From NCBI GenBank assembly GCA_964522805.1, contig CAZFWP010000013.1, positions 1 to 26,238 of the forward strand: a DNA stretch of 26,238 nucleotides, given 5' to 3'. Position 1 is the stretch's first letter. Each line of letters begins with the position of its first letter. The position numbers were made by a program, and so were the translations under genes. This DNA comes from CAZBYL01 sp964522805. Lineage in GTDB: Bacteria; Synergistota; Synergistia; Synergistales; Synergistaceae. Under the pieces are notes generated by a model. The model ran no database searches and had not been told where the DNA came from. It was given only the letters and a program-made list of their open reading frames with translations. Below, one piece after another: positions 15,757-22,791 of the stretch.

Positions 15757-15865
15757 CCGTACACCCTCTTCATCGGACACGATAATATCCCGTATCCTTA
15801 CATAAATTTTTTAGCGGTGGTATTGTACCGCTTGTTACTTATATTTATCAATGGTTTTGTAAAAA

Positions 15866-16111
15866 TTACCGTATATTCAGCAGAAGGATTTTTTGCGCGC
15901 GTGACAGCTTTTTTATCCTTGCCTCCCGCGACATCGCCTCTTCTTTGGTGGCGAATTCTTCCAGATAAGCTAAGGTCACAGGTCTGCGCCCTCTGGTGTA
16001 CTTTGCTCCGCGCCCTTCATTGTGAGCCGCCAGACGGCGGTTGATATCGTTTGTCCAGCCGGTATAAAGAGTATCGTCAGAGCAGCGCAGAATATAGACA
16101 CAAGCTGTCAT
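15866..16111 (-). CDS. GIY-YIG nuclease-fold protein (UPF0213 type)
   Basis: This 81-residue protein is a single GIY-YIG domain: VYILRCSDDTLYTGWTNDINRRL carries the VYI...YTG pair (seen as CVYILRCSD and TLYTGWTND), the Arg of RRLAAHN, KYTRGRRPV, and the Glu in the YLEEFATKEEA segment. Such small proteins are common in bacteria, and their DNA or RNA target is not known. Its ATG overlaps the stop of the upstream gene by four bases (ATGA), so the two are probably translated together. Confidence 0.9.
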   Translation of the reverse strand: MTACVYILRCSDDTLYTGWTNDINRRLAAHNEGRGAKYTRGRRPVTLAYLEEFATKEEAMSREARIKKLSRAQKILLLNIR

Positions 16112-16467
16112 AGAGTGTAGCTCTCACCGGAATCCCCGTTTGGCAGAGGCGGCTCAGAGAAGATGGAAATGCCGAAAAGCGCCATAATCGCGCGGAAAAA
16201 TGTCAGGGGGCTGAAACCTTCAGACTCAATCAGTCCGTGCCAAAAGCGTGCGAATTCCGAAAATCGTCCGATGTTATCCAAAGAATCATAAGCGCCGGTG
16301 ATGCGTGCGAGAAGCGTTCCCCAAACGTTGATTACAGAAAGAAAAGTCTCTATACCGGAACTGCTCCCTGCGGCGGGCTCTTCCGCAAACGAAGGGGCTG
16401 CGGTGTTAAATACCATAAAGACAAGCAACAGCAGCGTAATAATCTTTTTTATGTTTTTTTTGTCCAT
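16108..16467 (-). CDS. Small exported hypothetical protein
   Basis: This 119-residue product has a clear signal peptide: a positive start (MDKKNIKK), a hydrophobic core (IITLLLLVFMVFNTAA) and a likely cleavage after PSFA. The mature part is about 90 residues long, with an amphipathic stretch (PLTFFRAIMALFGISIF) and a polar end (NGDSGESYTL). I do not recognise a family. The frame begins at a GTG (16476), but GAGGAG lies 8 nt before ATG 16467, which is chosen. A TATAAT (minus, 16498-16493) is a plausible -10. It overlaps the GIY-YIG gene by 4 nt; no functional link is evident. Confidence 0.65.
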   Translation of the reverse strand: MDKKNIKKIITLLLLVFMVFNTAAPSFAEEPAAGSSSGIETFLSVINVWGTLLARITGAYDSLDNIGRFSEFARFWHGLIESEGFSPLTFFRAIMALFGISIFSEPPLPNGDSGESYTL

Positions 16468-16502
16468 TTTAAACACTCCTCTGCACTTGGTAATTATAAC
16501 CT

Positions 16503-16532
16503 AAAAAGCCGACACTGATATCAGCGTCGGCT
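16503..16532 (-). terminator. Rho-independent terminator, minus strand
   Basis: A near-perfect inverted repeat spans 16507-16532 (AGCCGAC...GTCGGCT around the palindrome CTGATATCAG, one mismatch). Read on the minus strand it is followed by TTTTTAGG. The nearest minus-strand gene ends at 16765, some 230 nt earlier, so it more directly ends whatever is transcribed from 16533-16764. Confidence 0.75.
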
Positions 16533-16724
16533 CTATGCAAAGCAGCAGCTTAAGCAGCCGCTGATTATATGCCACTCTCGCATCACAGGCAAAGGTGCTG
16601 CCTGATATATGCCTGGAAGGGAAAACCAGCCGATTGGTGAAGAAAGTAAGTTTGATTTACGTAAATAACCTACCGCACGAAACCATCGACTGCGGCTCTT
16701 TGTCTATAATCAGCAGACGGCACT
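16503..16724 (-). ncRNA. Candidate structured non-coding RNA ending in a terminator
   Basis: No open frame with coding signs lies in this stretch, yet it can fold. A long-range helix pairs 16561-16569 with 16705-16713 (nine perfect pairs, extendable by GCCG/CGGC past a bulge). Inside it are hairpins CAGGCA-(7)-TGCCTG (16586-16604), CTGG...CCAG (about 16613-16628), a palindrome ATTTACGTAAAT (16655-16666) and CCGCA-(13)-TGCGG (16673-16695). The minus-strand 3' end is the terminator at 16503-16532. Together this resembles a small RNA gene of about 220 nt, or a long structured 3' UTR of the nitroreductase gene. I could not match it to tmRNA, RNase P, SRP RNA or a riboswitch by conserved blocks. 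No clear promoter is seen. Confidence 0.4.
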
Positions 16725-16764
16725 TATGTTATTTTTGAAAGCTTGCTATTTAATCAGCGTTCTC

Positions 16765-17355
16765 TTAAATCGAGCGTCCCCAAGCTTCAGAGAATACGAG
16801 TTCGGAAAGCTCTTTTCTCTCCCGCGGATCCTCTTCCCTTTCGCGCAGCGCGCCCTCAAGCATATCAGACGGGCCGGGATAACCTACGGCCACAGCCACA
16901 AGCGGCTCATAGCCTTCTGGGACAGAGTAGCCTGAACGCACCAAATCGGCGGAAAATCCTGCCATTGGATGGGCTGCCAGTCCAAGATCAACTGCCTCCA
17001 GCAGCAGATTTTCCAAAGCGAGGCCGCAGTCGTGCATCGCCCACCTGTTGGGCTTGCCGTTGAAATCAAAATCTTTTTTCACTACCAAAATTAAAAGCAG
17101 CGGAGCCGCCTTTGCCCATACCTGGTTTGCCTCTGCAAGACAGGAGAGCATCTTTGTATAAAGGTATGAATCCTCCTTGGTAGCGATCAAAAAACGCCAA
17201 GGCTGCTCATTATAGGCGGAAGGAGCCCACCTGGCCGCCTCAAATAAAGACATAATTTTCTCTTCCTCAATAGGTTTATCAAGGAAGGCGCGCGGACTCC
17301 ATCTTTTGGCGATGAGTTCGGCTATAGGGTATGCCGCAGGAGCGATCTTATCCAT
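16765..17355 (-). CDS. Nitroreductase family protein
   Basis: This FMN-dependent NAD(P)H oxidoreductase of the nitroreductase superfamily has 196 residues. It shows the N-terminal FMN-phosphate-binding RWSPRAF block, AARWAPSAYNEQPWRF, the central MHDCGLALENLLLEA helix and the C-terminal AVAVGYP, typical of the short NfnB/BluB-like fold. The start ATG 17355 has GGAGG 7 nt upstream on the minus strand. Its true substrate is unknown. It lies downstream of an HxlR regulator on the same strand, a common pairing for redox-responsive control. Confidence 0.9.
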   Translation of the reverse strand: MDKIAPAAYPIAELIAKRWSPRAFLDKPIEEEKIMSLFEAARWAPSAYNEQPWRFLIATKEDSYLYTKMLSCLAEANQVWAKAAPLLLILVVKKDFDFNGKPNRWAMHDCGLALENLLLEAVDLGLAAHPMAGFSADLVRSGYSVPEGYEPLVAVAVGYPGPSDMLEGALREREEDPRERKELSELVFSEAWGRSI

Positions 17356-17489
17356 CAAAGCACCTCCAAAACTATCTTGTTATATCGTACACTATAACGA
17401 TTGCGCGAGCTTTAGTACTGCTGATTATACCTAATTTGAACGGTGTAAAAGACGTATTAATCACTAAAAGCGGTTTCTCTAAGCATAAA

Positions 17490-17552
17490 AACATCAAGGC
17501 GAAGAAAATTCCCCGAGAAAATCATTCTTCCCGCGAGAGTCTTTTCGCCTTG
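17490..17552 (-). terminator. Possible terminator after the HxlR gene
   Basis: CAAGGCGAA (17495-17503) pairs with TTCGCCTTG (17544-17552) across a 40-nt loop. On the minus strand the stem is followed by ATGTTTTTATG. It lies 20 nt beyond the HxlR stop. The large loop makes this uncertain. Confidence 0.4.
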
Positions 17553-17571
17553 TCAATTTAAAATTTCCCAT

Positions 17572-17892
17572 TTAGCCGCAAACTTCGCGGCGATACTGTT
17601 CTCCCCACTGGCAAAGAGAATCAAGGACGCCCTTTAGGCTCATGCCTCTCTCTGTGAGGCTATATTCCACCTTTGGCGGCACTTGGGCATAGACCTTTCG
17701 CGTAAGTAAGCCGTCATTCTCCATCGCGCGCAAATTCTGCGTCAAAACCTTTTGGCTGATACCGCCGACGGACTTTTTTAATTCGCCGAACCTTTTTGTA
17801 CCGCAAACAAGGTCACGTAAAATAAGCACCTTCCACTTGTCGCCAATGAGTGTCAAAGTAACCTCAACAGGGTAGGGCGGCAGGTCTTTCAT
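17572..17892 (-). CDS. HxlR-family winged-helix transcriptional regulator
   Basis: The 106-residue product has the HxlR/MarR-like winged helix: PVEVTLTLIGDKWKVLILRDL (seen as LIGDKWKVLILRDL), KRFGELKKSVGGISQKVLTQNL as recognition region (FGELKKSVGGISQKVL), then the wing with VPPKVEYSLTERG. The typical N-terminal cysteine before this domain is absent; the only cysteines are in LVCGTKRF, SLCQW and the C-terminal EVCG. The frame allows an ATG two codons earlier, but GGGGAG lies 6 nt before ATG 17892, which is preferred. It probably controls itself and/or the flanking nitroreductase and PPOX genes. Confidence 0.9.
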   Translation of the reverse strand: MKDLPPYPVEVTLTLIGDKWKVLILRDLVCGTKRFGELKKSVGGISQKVLTQNLRAMENDGLLTRKVYAQVPPKVEYSLTERGMSLKGVLDSLCQWGEQYRREVCG

Positions 17893-17931
17893 CAGCATCT
17901 CCCCTTAGTTTCTATTTGATACTTATTGAAT

Positions 17932-17959
17932 ATTATATAGCATTCAGGGCAAAGAGCAA
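17932..17959 (-). promoter_or_regulatory. Promoter of the HxlR gene
   Basis: On the minus strand TTGCTC (17959-17954) and TATAAT (17937-17932) are separated by 16 nt, about 40 nt before the HxlR start. The -10 is a consensus match and the -35 matches four of six bases. Confidence 0.45.
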
Positions 17960-17986
17960 TAAGGGAAGGCGCAAAGGGGCTCTGCT

Positions 17987-18394
17987 CTAGCTTAATGTGT
18001 ATTTCCGCGGTGCGTTACCGGAAAAATCGGCAATCACCGCCGTGCAATTTTCCAGGTAAAAAATTTCAAACTGCGGATTGCAGGCGTCGTGGTAGATGCT
18101 CTTTACCAAAGGGCTGCTCTCGATTATCTTTGTCTTCAGTTCCCTGCTGCTGTAAAACTTCACCTTGCCTGAGAGCCTCAGCCAGGCAAAAGATGGAGAG
18201 GATACGCAAACTTCCACTTCGGGGGATTGCGTTATTTCTTTGAACACCTCTTTTTGATTGCTCGTGCAAAAGAAAAGCTTGCCGTCGTGTTCTGTCATGA
18301 ACTGAAAAGGGCGCACCTTGGGCCTGCCGTCAAGGCCTGTCGTTGCAAAATACTGCACCGGGTTGTCTGTGAGAAATTTCGTTACGTCATTCAT
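17987..18394 (-). CDS. Pyridoxamine 5'-phosphate oxidase (PPOX)-fold flavoprotein
   Basis: This 135-residue split-barrel protein of the PPOX-like family binds FMN or a related cofactor. It shows NPVQYFATTGLDGRPKVRPFQF (seen as QYFATTGLDGRPKVRPF), KLFFCTSNQKEVFKEI, PEVEVCVSS and WLRLSGKVKF, the usual strand order for stand-alone members. The frame extends upstream to 18454, but TAGGAGG followed by TAGT ATG ATG places the start at 18397 or, with better 7-nt spacing, at 18394. A perfect 12-bp palindrome lies between this ribosome site and the promoter. It neighbours an HxlR regulator and a nitroreductase, suggesting a flavin/redox stress group. Its substrate is unknown. Confidence 0.85.
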   Translation of the reverse strand: MNDVTKFLTDNPVQYFATTGLDGRPKVRPFQFMTEHDGKLFFCTSNQKEVFKEITQSPEVEVCVSSPSFAWLRLSGKVKFYSSRELKTKIIESSPLVKSIYHDACNPQFEIFYLENCTAVIADFSGNAPRKYTLS

Positions 18395-18413
18395 CATACT
18401 ACCTCCTAAATTG

Positions 18414-18425
18414 GACCATATGGTC
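18414..18425. promoter_or_regulatory. Perfect palindrome GACCATATGGTC in the PPOX leader
   Basis: This 12-bp perfect palindrome lies about 8 nt upstream of the PPOX ribosome site and just downstream of AT-rich -10-like sequence (TATAGTATATAA on the minus strand). The placement suits a repressor operator. The HxlR regulator encoded next door is the obvious candidate, which is inference. Confidence 0.45.
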
Positions 18426-18456
18426 TTTTTATATACTATAAATATAATATACACTC

Positions 18457-18651
18457 TTATATTATACGTAAAGTAAGTACTATTTTGTGTCTAAGGCACT
18501 TTATAGTAACTAATGGCGCGGAATAATTCAGCAGCGAAGCGTATGACTCATGACACATCTGCAAGACGCCATCGGCGGAAGCTGATATTTTCACTGCGGC
18601 AAAAGATGCGGCTGCGGCGGCTGTGAGCAGAAAGCGCCGATAAGTTGACAT
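18457..18651 (-). CDS. Doubtful small ORF with a signal-peptide-like start
   Basis: The frame encodes 64 residues starting MSTYRRFLLTAAAAASFAA, which looks like an export signal with a twin-arginine-like RR, followed by an unremarkable 40-residue tail of no family I know. Upstream there is only a weak purine-rich GAAGAAG. Its end runs into the AT-rich leader of the PPOX gene. It could be the remnant of an exported protein whose body has been lost, or chance. Confidence 0.2.
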   Translation of the reverse strand: MSTYRRFLLTAAAAASFAAVKISASADGVLQMCHESYASLLNYSAPLVTIKCLRHKIVLTLRII

Positions 18652-18703
18652 TTTCTTCTTCGTGGATAGAATGCAACTAGGTTGCGAAAATGTGGGTGAC
18701 ATT

Positions 18704-19384
18704 ATGCTTAATGTTCATTTAAAGAAAAAAATCGGTGATATTTCCGCCGACATCGAGCTGCACATGGAGCGGCCGCAGATTACCGTGCTTTTCGGGCGTT
18801 CCGGAGCGGGCAAAAGCACCTTTGCCGGCATGTTGGCGGGGCTGCTGCCACCCGATGAGGGGCGCATCTGCTTTCGAGGGCGCTGCTTTTACGATTCGCA
18901 GCGGCGAATTAACCTGCCTGCCAACAAGAGGGGCATAGGCTATGTTTTTCAGGAGCACCGCCTCTTTCCTCACATTACGGTGCGCCGCAACCTCACCTTT
19001 GCCAATTTTCCCGGAAGAAGAGGTACATCGGCAAACTTTGATGACGTGGTATCCCTTTTTGAATTGGGGCACCTATTGGAGCGGTATCCGCCGACGCTTT
19101 CGGGGGGAGAGAGCCAGAGAGTGGCTTTGGGCCGGGCAATATTGGGCTGCACCAGCTTTTTGATCATGGATGAGCCGCTCTCATCTCTCGACAACGGCCT
19201 CAAGGACGTGCTTTTATCCTATATCGCCGCGATACCGCGTCTCTTCTCCTTTCCCCTGCTCTACATCACCCATTCGCGGGAGGAGCTGGAAAAGCTGGCA
19301 GAGAGTGTATTGGTCATCGAAAAGGGCAAGGAAAAGTACTTTGGTTCGCCGAAGAACTTTTTAAGCAATTATCAAAATATCTAA
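18704..19384 (+). CDS. modC: Molybdate ABC transporter ATP-binding protein, without TOBE domain
   Basis: This is the ATPase of a molybdate/tungstate-type importer. The 226 residues contain Walker A GRSGAGKST (31-39), the Q-loop in GYVFQEHRLFPH, signature LSGGESQ (132-138), Walker B FLIMDEP with DSLD-type D-loop SSLD, and the switch histidine in YITHSREE (His190). The usual ModC is about 350 residues with a C-terminal molybdate-binding TOBE (MOP) domain; here the protein ends right after the ATPase core, so substrate feedback through that domain is absent. The open frame starts at GTG 18662, but ATG 18704 gives the family-typical MLNVHLKKKIGD and has GGGTG upstream. A GCAAC-TAG-GTTGC dyad (18673-18685) lies just before it. 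First gene of modCABD. Confidence 0.85.
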   Translation: MLNVHLKKKIGDISADIELHMERPQITVLFGRSGAGKSTFAGMLAGLLPPDEGRICFRGRCFYDSQRRINLPANKRGIGYVFQEHRLFPHITVRRNLTFANFPGRRGTSANFDDVVSLFELGHLLERYPPTLSGGESQRVALGRAILGCTSFLIMDEPLSSLDNGLKDVLLSYIAAIPRLFSFPLLYITHSREELEKLAESVLVIEKGKEKYFGSPKNFLSNYQNI

Positions 19385-19395
19385 GGAGGAGTATC

Positions 19396-20124
19396 ATGAA
19401 AAAGTTTCTCACTGCATTACTGTTAACGCTCTTTTTTGTCTCGGCGTCATCGGCGGCAGACCTCTCTGTCACCACAGGGGCGGGCTATATGAAGATGATG
19501 AGCGAACTTTGCGCCGCCTACAAGAGCGAGAGCGGCAATAATGTCAACGAAATGTACGGAGGCAATATCGGTCAGCTGCTGGCGCAAATCGAGGCGGGAA
19601 GCGGCGTATCGGTCATTGTTTCTGACAAGGGCACGCTGGATGCCGCCAAAACAAAGGTAAAATTCGCTGACTATCAGCCCTTGGGAGACACCGTGTTGGT
19701 GCTGGCGTGGCGCAAGGGCGTCTCTGTCGCCGCACCCTCCGACCTCGCCAAGAGAGAGATAAAATCCGTCTGCTTTCCCGACCCTAAGGCGGCAATTTAC
19801 GGACGCGCCGCCAAGAGCTTCCTACAATCATCGGGGCTGGAAAGCAAAATAGCCGCCAAGCTCTCGCAAGTTTCCACCGTTCCTCAGGTATTTTCCTACC
19901 TTGCGGCTCAGGAGATGGATGCAGGCTTTGTCAACAGAGTTGTTGTGCGCGCCGGCAGGGACAAAATCGGCGGCTTTTTGGAGATAAAAGATGGCTACCC
20001 GCCCATCAAAATGGTTGCCGCCACGGTGGAGGGTGACTTGCGCAAAGCGGAAGTGCAAGGCTTTCTCAACTTCCTCAAAACAGCCGCAGCCAAAGAAATT
20101 CTCGAAAAACACGGAGTTTGGTAG
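19396..20124 (+). CDS. modA: Molybdate ABC transporter substrate-binding protein
   Basis: This periplasmic binding protein of the ModA family is 242 residues long, with a signal peptide MKKFLTALLLTLFFVSASSA and likely cleavage before ADLSV. The mature start VTTGAGYMKMMSELCAAY and the blocks GNNVNEMYGGNIGQLLAQIEAG and DTVLVLAWRKG fit ModA, although the usual second position A-A-S is changed to T-T-G, so the oxyanion preference (molybdate, tungstate or another) is open. AAGGAGGAG lies 7 nt before the ATG and 1-2 nt after the modC stop. The stop TAG is followed in the same frame by modB. Confidence 0.88.
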   Translation: MKKFLTALLLTLFFVSASSAADLSVTTGAGYMKMMSELCAAYKSESGNNVNEMYGGNIGQLLAQIEAGSGVSVIVSDKGTLDAAKTKVKFADYQPLGDTVLVLAWRKGVSVAAPSDLAKREIKSVCFPDPKAAIYGRAAKSFLQSSGLESKIAAKLSQVSTVPQVFSYLAAQEMDAGFVNRVVVRAGRDKIGGFLEIKDGYPPIKMVAATVEGDLRKAEVQGFLNFLKTAAAKEILEKHGVW

Positions 20125-20136
20125 GAGGAGAGGGTA

Positions 20137-20820
20137 ATAACTCTCTTTGCGAATCCTTCACTGCTCTTTTCCGTTATCCTGACGCTGAAAACCTGTGCGG
20201 CGTCGCTCTTGCTATTTCTGCTTCTTGGTGTTCCCCTGTCTCTTTGGATAAGCAGAAGCGACTCTGCCGCCTGCCGTGCGCTATCATTTTTTGTCACCTT
20301 GCCGCTGGTTTTTCCGCCGATAGCGTTGGGCTATATTTTACTGACTCTCTTGGGTAAAAACGGTCCTGTCGGAATCTTCTTAGAAAACTGTTTTGGAATC
20401 AGAGTTATCTTCTCGGAAATAGGCGTCCTGCTGGCGGCCTTTACAGCGGGGCTTCCTTTATTGGTGCGTCCGCTGTCCGCCGCTCTCAAAAACAGAAACA
20501 TCATCATGCTGGAGGAGGCGGCGCGCGTCAACGGGTGCGGGGGGCTCTCTTCCTTCTTCTTCGTCACCCTGCCGCTGGTGCGCAACAGCTTGGCATCGGG
20601 GCTTTTATTGGGACTGGCTAGGGCATCCGGCGAAGTAGGCATTACAATGATGCTGGGCGGCAACATCTCCGGCAGGACAAACACGCTCTCATTGGAAATA
20701 TTCAACTCCGTCTCGCGCGGAGACTTTGAGACGGCCTCGTCTCTCTGTTTCTTACTGGCCGTTTTCGGCTTAATCCTCTACATCATGCTGGAAAAACTCC
20801 AGCGGAAGGGAGTTTCATAA
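20137..20820 (+). CDS. modB: Molybdate ABC transporter permease, apparent ATA start
   Basis: This is the inner-membrane permease of the importer. The EAA loop that contacts ModC is clear: LEEAARVNGCGGLSSFFFVTLP. Conserved GLARASGEVGITMMLGGNI follows. The only ordinary start codon in frame is TTG 20209, which has no ribosome site and would remove the first membrane helix. The frame is open upstream to the modA TAG (20122-20124), and its translation (TLFANPSLLFSVILTLKTCA) matches the normal ModB N-terminus. AGGAGG (20123-20128) lies 8 nt before ATA 20137, so I place the start there, giving 227 residues, the usual length. Readthrough of the TAG or an error in the sequence are the alternatives. 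It overlaps modD by one base. Confidence 0.83.
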   Translation: MTLFANPSLLFSVILTLKTCAASLLLFLLLGVPLSLWISRSDSAACRALSFFVTLPLVFPPIALGYILLTLLGKNGPVGIFLENCFGIRVIFSEIGVLLAAFTAGLPLLVRPLSAALKNRNIIMLEEAARVNGCGGLSSFFFVTLPLVRNSLASGLLLGLARASGEVGITMMLGGNISGRTNTLSLEIFNSVSRGDFETASSLCFLLAVFGLILYIMLEKLQRKGVS

Positions 20821-21656
20821 TGTTCTATATTCCCGATTCATACCTTTCTTCTTTGATACAGGAAGATTTGCAGTTCATGGATCTCACCGTCATGGCACTG
20901 GGAATTGAAAACGTACCGGCAAAACTTAGCTGCTTTCCCAAAACAGACTGTACTTTGGCGGGAGTGGAAGAGGCGGCGAGAGTGCTGCGGCTGGCGGGAG
21001 CGGAAGCAAATGTTCTCCTCAAAAGCGGCACTGACGCCGCGGGCGGTTCTGTCTGTCTGCAAGCCGAAGGTAGTGCCGGCGCAATCCACGGTGTCTATAA
21101 ATTGGCGCAAAATATCATGGAATATTCCTCCGCTATCGCCACCAGAACAAAAGCTTTGGTGACAAGTGCGCAAGCGGCCAATCCCAACACCCGTGTGGCA
21201 GTCACCAGAAAAAACTTCCCCGGCACCAAAGCCCTCTCCCTCAAAGCCGCCTTGGCAGGAGGGGCGGGAATTCACAGATTGGGGCTTTCAGATTCTATTT
21301 TGGTCTTTGACCAACATCGGGTAATGACGGACGATTTTTTAACCCAAATTGCGCAGATGAAAAAGGATTTTCCCGAAAAACAGATTGCCGCGGAGGCTGA
21401 AAATGCTGCCGAAGGGCTAGCCTACATTGCCGCCGGGGTGGATTCTTTACAGTGCGAGAGATTCTCCCCCGCGGAGCTTGCGCAGTTTGTCAAAGAGGCC
21501 AAGGGGATCAATCCCCAAGTGACGGTACTAGCGGCAGGCGGCATAAACAGCGACAATGCCGCAGCCTACGCCGCCGCCGGTGCAGATGTCCTCGTCACCT
21601 CCTGGGTTTACTTCGGCAAGCCGCAGGATATAAAAATGAGCTTCTCCCGCGGCTGA
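20820..21656 (+). CDS. modD: ModD protein, nicotinate-nucleotide pyrophosphorylase (QPRTase)-like
   Basis: ModD is a homologue of quinolinate phosphoribosyltransferase found in molybdenum uptake operons; its exact reaction is not established. The 278 residues show the opening YIPDSYLSSLIQEDLQFMDLT, QPRTase-like RVAVTRKNFPGTKAL, GGAGIHRLGLSDSILVFDQHR, and AAGGINSDNAAAYAAAGADVLVTS in the barrel's phosphate-binding end. ATG 20820 overlaps the modB stop (TAATG). It is the last gene of modCABD; no clear terminator follows within 21657-21798, which I see as empty. Confidence 0.88.
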   Translation: MFYIPDSYLSSLIQEDLQFMDLTVMALGIENVPAKLSCFPKTDCTLAGVEEAARVLRLAGAEANVLLKSGTDAAGGSVCLQAEGSAGAIHGVYKLAQNIMEYSSAIATRTKALVTSAQAANPNTRVAVTRKNFPGTKALSLKAALAGGAGIHRLGLSDSILVFDQHRVMTDDFLTQIAQMKKDFPEKQIAAEAENAAEGLAYIAAGVDSLQCERFSPAELAQFVKEAKGINPQVTVLAAGGINSDNAAAYAAAGADVLVTSWVYFGKPQDIKMSFSRG

Positions 21657-21798
21657 TAATGCTCTCTCTTATAAAAGATAATATTTTAAAAATTACCGAA
21701 AAAAGATACAATGCTTTACCAAATAAGAGCTTTATGTTGTAAAATATCCGGCAAACGTCAAGGCACGTTAATACTTATCGGATTGCGTGGGGAGTCAA

Positions 21799-22722
21799 AT
21801 GAAATACCTAATAATTGGCGGCGGCGGTATCGGCGGGAGTTTGGCGGCCGCCATGGCGGAGAATGGGCTGGATATAACGGTTATCGCCCGCGGCGCGCAC
21901 CTTCAAGCCATTAAAGAACATGGGCTTAAGATGGAGACAACAGTACGCGGAAACTATACTGTCGCTCCGATAAGGGGCTGCACAGCAGAAGAATATAACG
22001 ACAAAGCAGATGTAATCTTCCTCTGCGTCAAAGGATATTCTGTGGCTGAGGTGCTGCCGCTGATAAAAAGAGCGGCTCACAGCGGCACAGTGGTCATTCC
22101 GTTGCTGAACATCTACGGACTTGGAGGGCATCTTCAGGAAGAACTTCCGCATCTGCTGGTGACGGACGGCTGTATCTATATCTCCGCAGAGATCAGGGAG
22201 GCGGGGATAATTAGACAAAGCGGCGCCATCTTCCGTGTTGTCTTTGGCGTCAGAGAGGCGCAGGATTATCGTCCTTTGTTGGCGGAAATAGAGTCAGACC
22301 TCAAAAACTGCGGCATTGAGACGATACTCTCATGCGACATAAAAAGAGACGCCTTCCGCAAATACACCTATGTCTCAGCGATGGCTGCATGCGGTCAATA
22401 CTATGACATTAACGCGGCGGCGATGCAAAAAGAGGGCAAAGAACGGCAAACCTTCATTGCATTGGTACAGGAGCTGGGGGTTATAGCGCAAGCGATGGGC
22501 ATAGATTTCGGCATTGACATTGTTGAAAACAATTTAAAAATTTTAGACAGCTTAGCACCGACAGCCTCCACCTCGATGCAGAGGGATCTCAAGCAGGGGA
22601 GCCGCTCCGAAATAGACGGGCTGATATTTGAAGTTTTGCGCATGGCGGAAAAAGAGCATGTTTCCGTACCCAATTACGTCAAAATAGCCGCAGCTCTGGA
22701 AAAGTTCAGAACTGCTTCATAA
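21799..22722 (+). CDS. Ketopantoate reductase (ApbA/PanE) family protein
   Basis: This NAD(P)H-dependent 2-oxo acid reductase has the panE-like fold: an N-terminal Rossmann motif YLIIGGGGIGGSLAAAMAENG, then IFLCVKGYSV and VIPLLNIYGLGG, and the C-terminal helical domain with the catalytic Lys in FRKYTYVSAMAA and TASTSMQRDLKQGSRSEID. Family members reduce 2-dehydropantoate to pantoate in CoA synthesis, but many paralogues act on other oxo acids, and here the classical NG(V/I)...E pattern is altered to LNIYG, so I leave the symbol empty. The frame begins at GTG 21787; GGGGAG 4 nt before ATG 21799 favours that start (307 residues). A strong terminator follows. Confidence 0.85.
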   Translation: MKYLIIGGGGIGGSLAAAMAENGLDITVIARGAHLQAIKEHGLKMETTVRGNYTVAPIRGCTAEEYNDKADVIFLCVKGYSVAEVLPLIKRAAHSGTVVIPLLNIYGLGGHLQEELPHLLVTDGCIYISAEIREAGIIRQSGAIFRVVFGVREAQDYRPLLAEIESDLKNCGIETILSCDIKRDAFRKYTYVSAMAACGQYYDINAAAMQKEGKERQTFIALVQELGVIAQAMGIDFGIDIVENNLKILDSLAPTASTSMQRDLKQGSRSEIDGLIFEVLRMAEKEHVSVPNYVKIAAALEKFRTAS

Positions 22723-22729
22723 AACAGAC

Positions 22730-22765
22730 AGAGCCCGCTCCTACTTTAGGAGCGGGCTCTTTTTT
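22730..22765 (+). terminator. Rho-independent terminator after the PanE-family gene
   Basis: A perfect 13-bp stem pairs 22730-22742 with 22748-22760 around ACTTT and is followed by a run of T. It lies 7 nt after the stop. It faces a converging minus-strand pepT relic. Confidence 0.92.
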
Positions 22766-22791
22766 AAACATTTAAAGATATCAGCTGCGTG

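Noticed and set aside
16533..16764. tmRNA, RNase P RNA, SRP RNA or cobalamin/TPP/T-box riboswitch in the gene-free stretch
   Set aside because: None of the conserved blocks of these RNAs could be found on either strand, so only a generic structured-RNA candidate is reported.
20122..20137. Stop-codon readthrough making a ModA-ModB fusion
   Set aside because: The frames do match across the TAG, but a periplasmic protein fused to a permease N-terminus is topologically unlikely and a good AGGAGG site is present for separate initiation.
20118..20357. 79-codon ORF starting at a GTG at the modA end as an alternative to modB
   Set aside because: It is in a different frame from the ModB homology, and its translation lacks the membrane-helix pattern.
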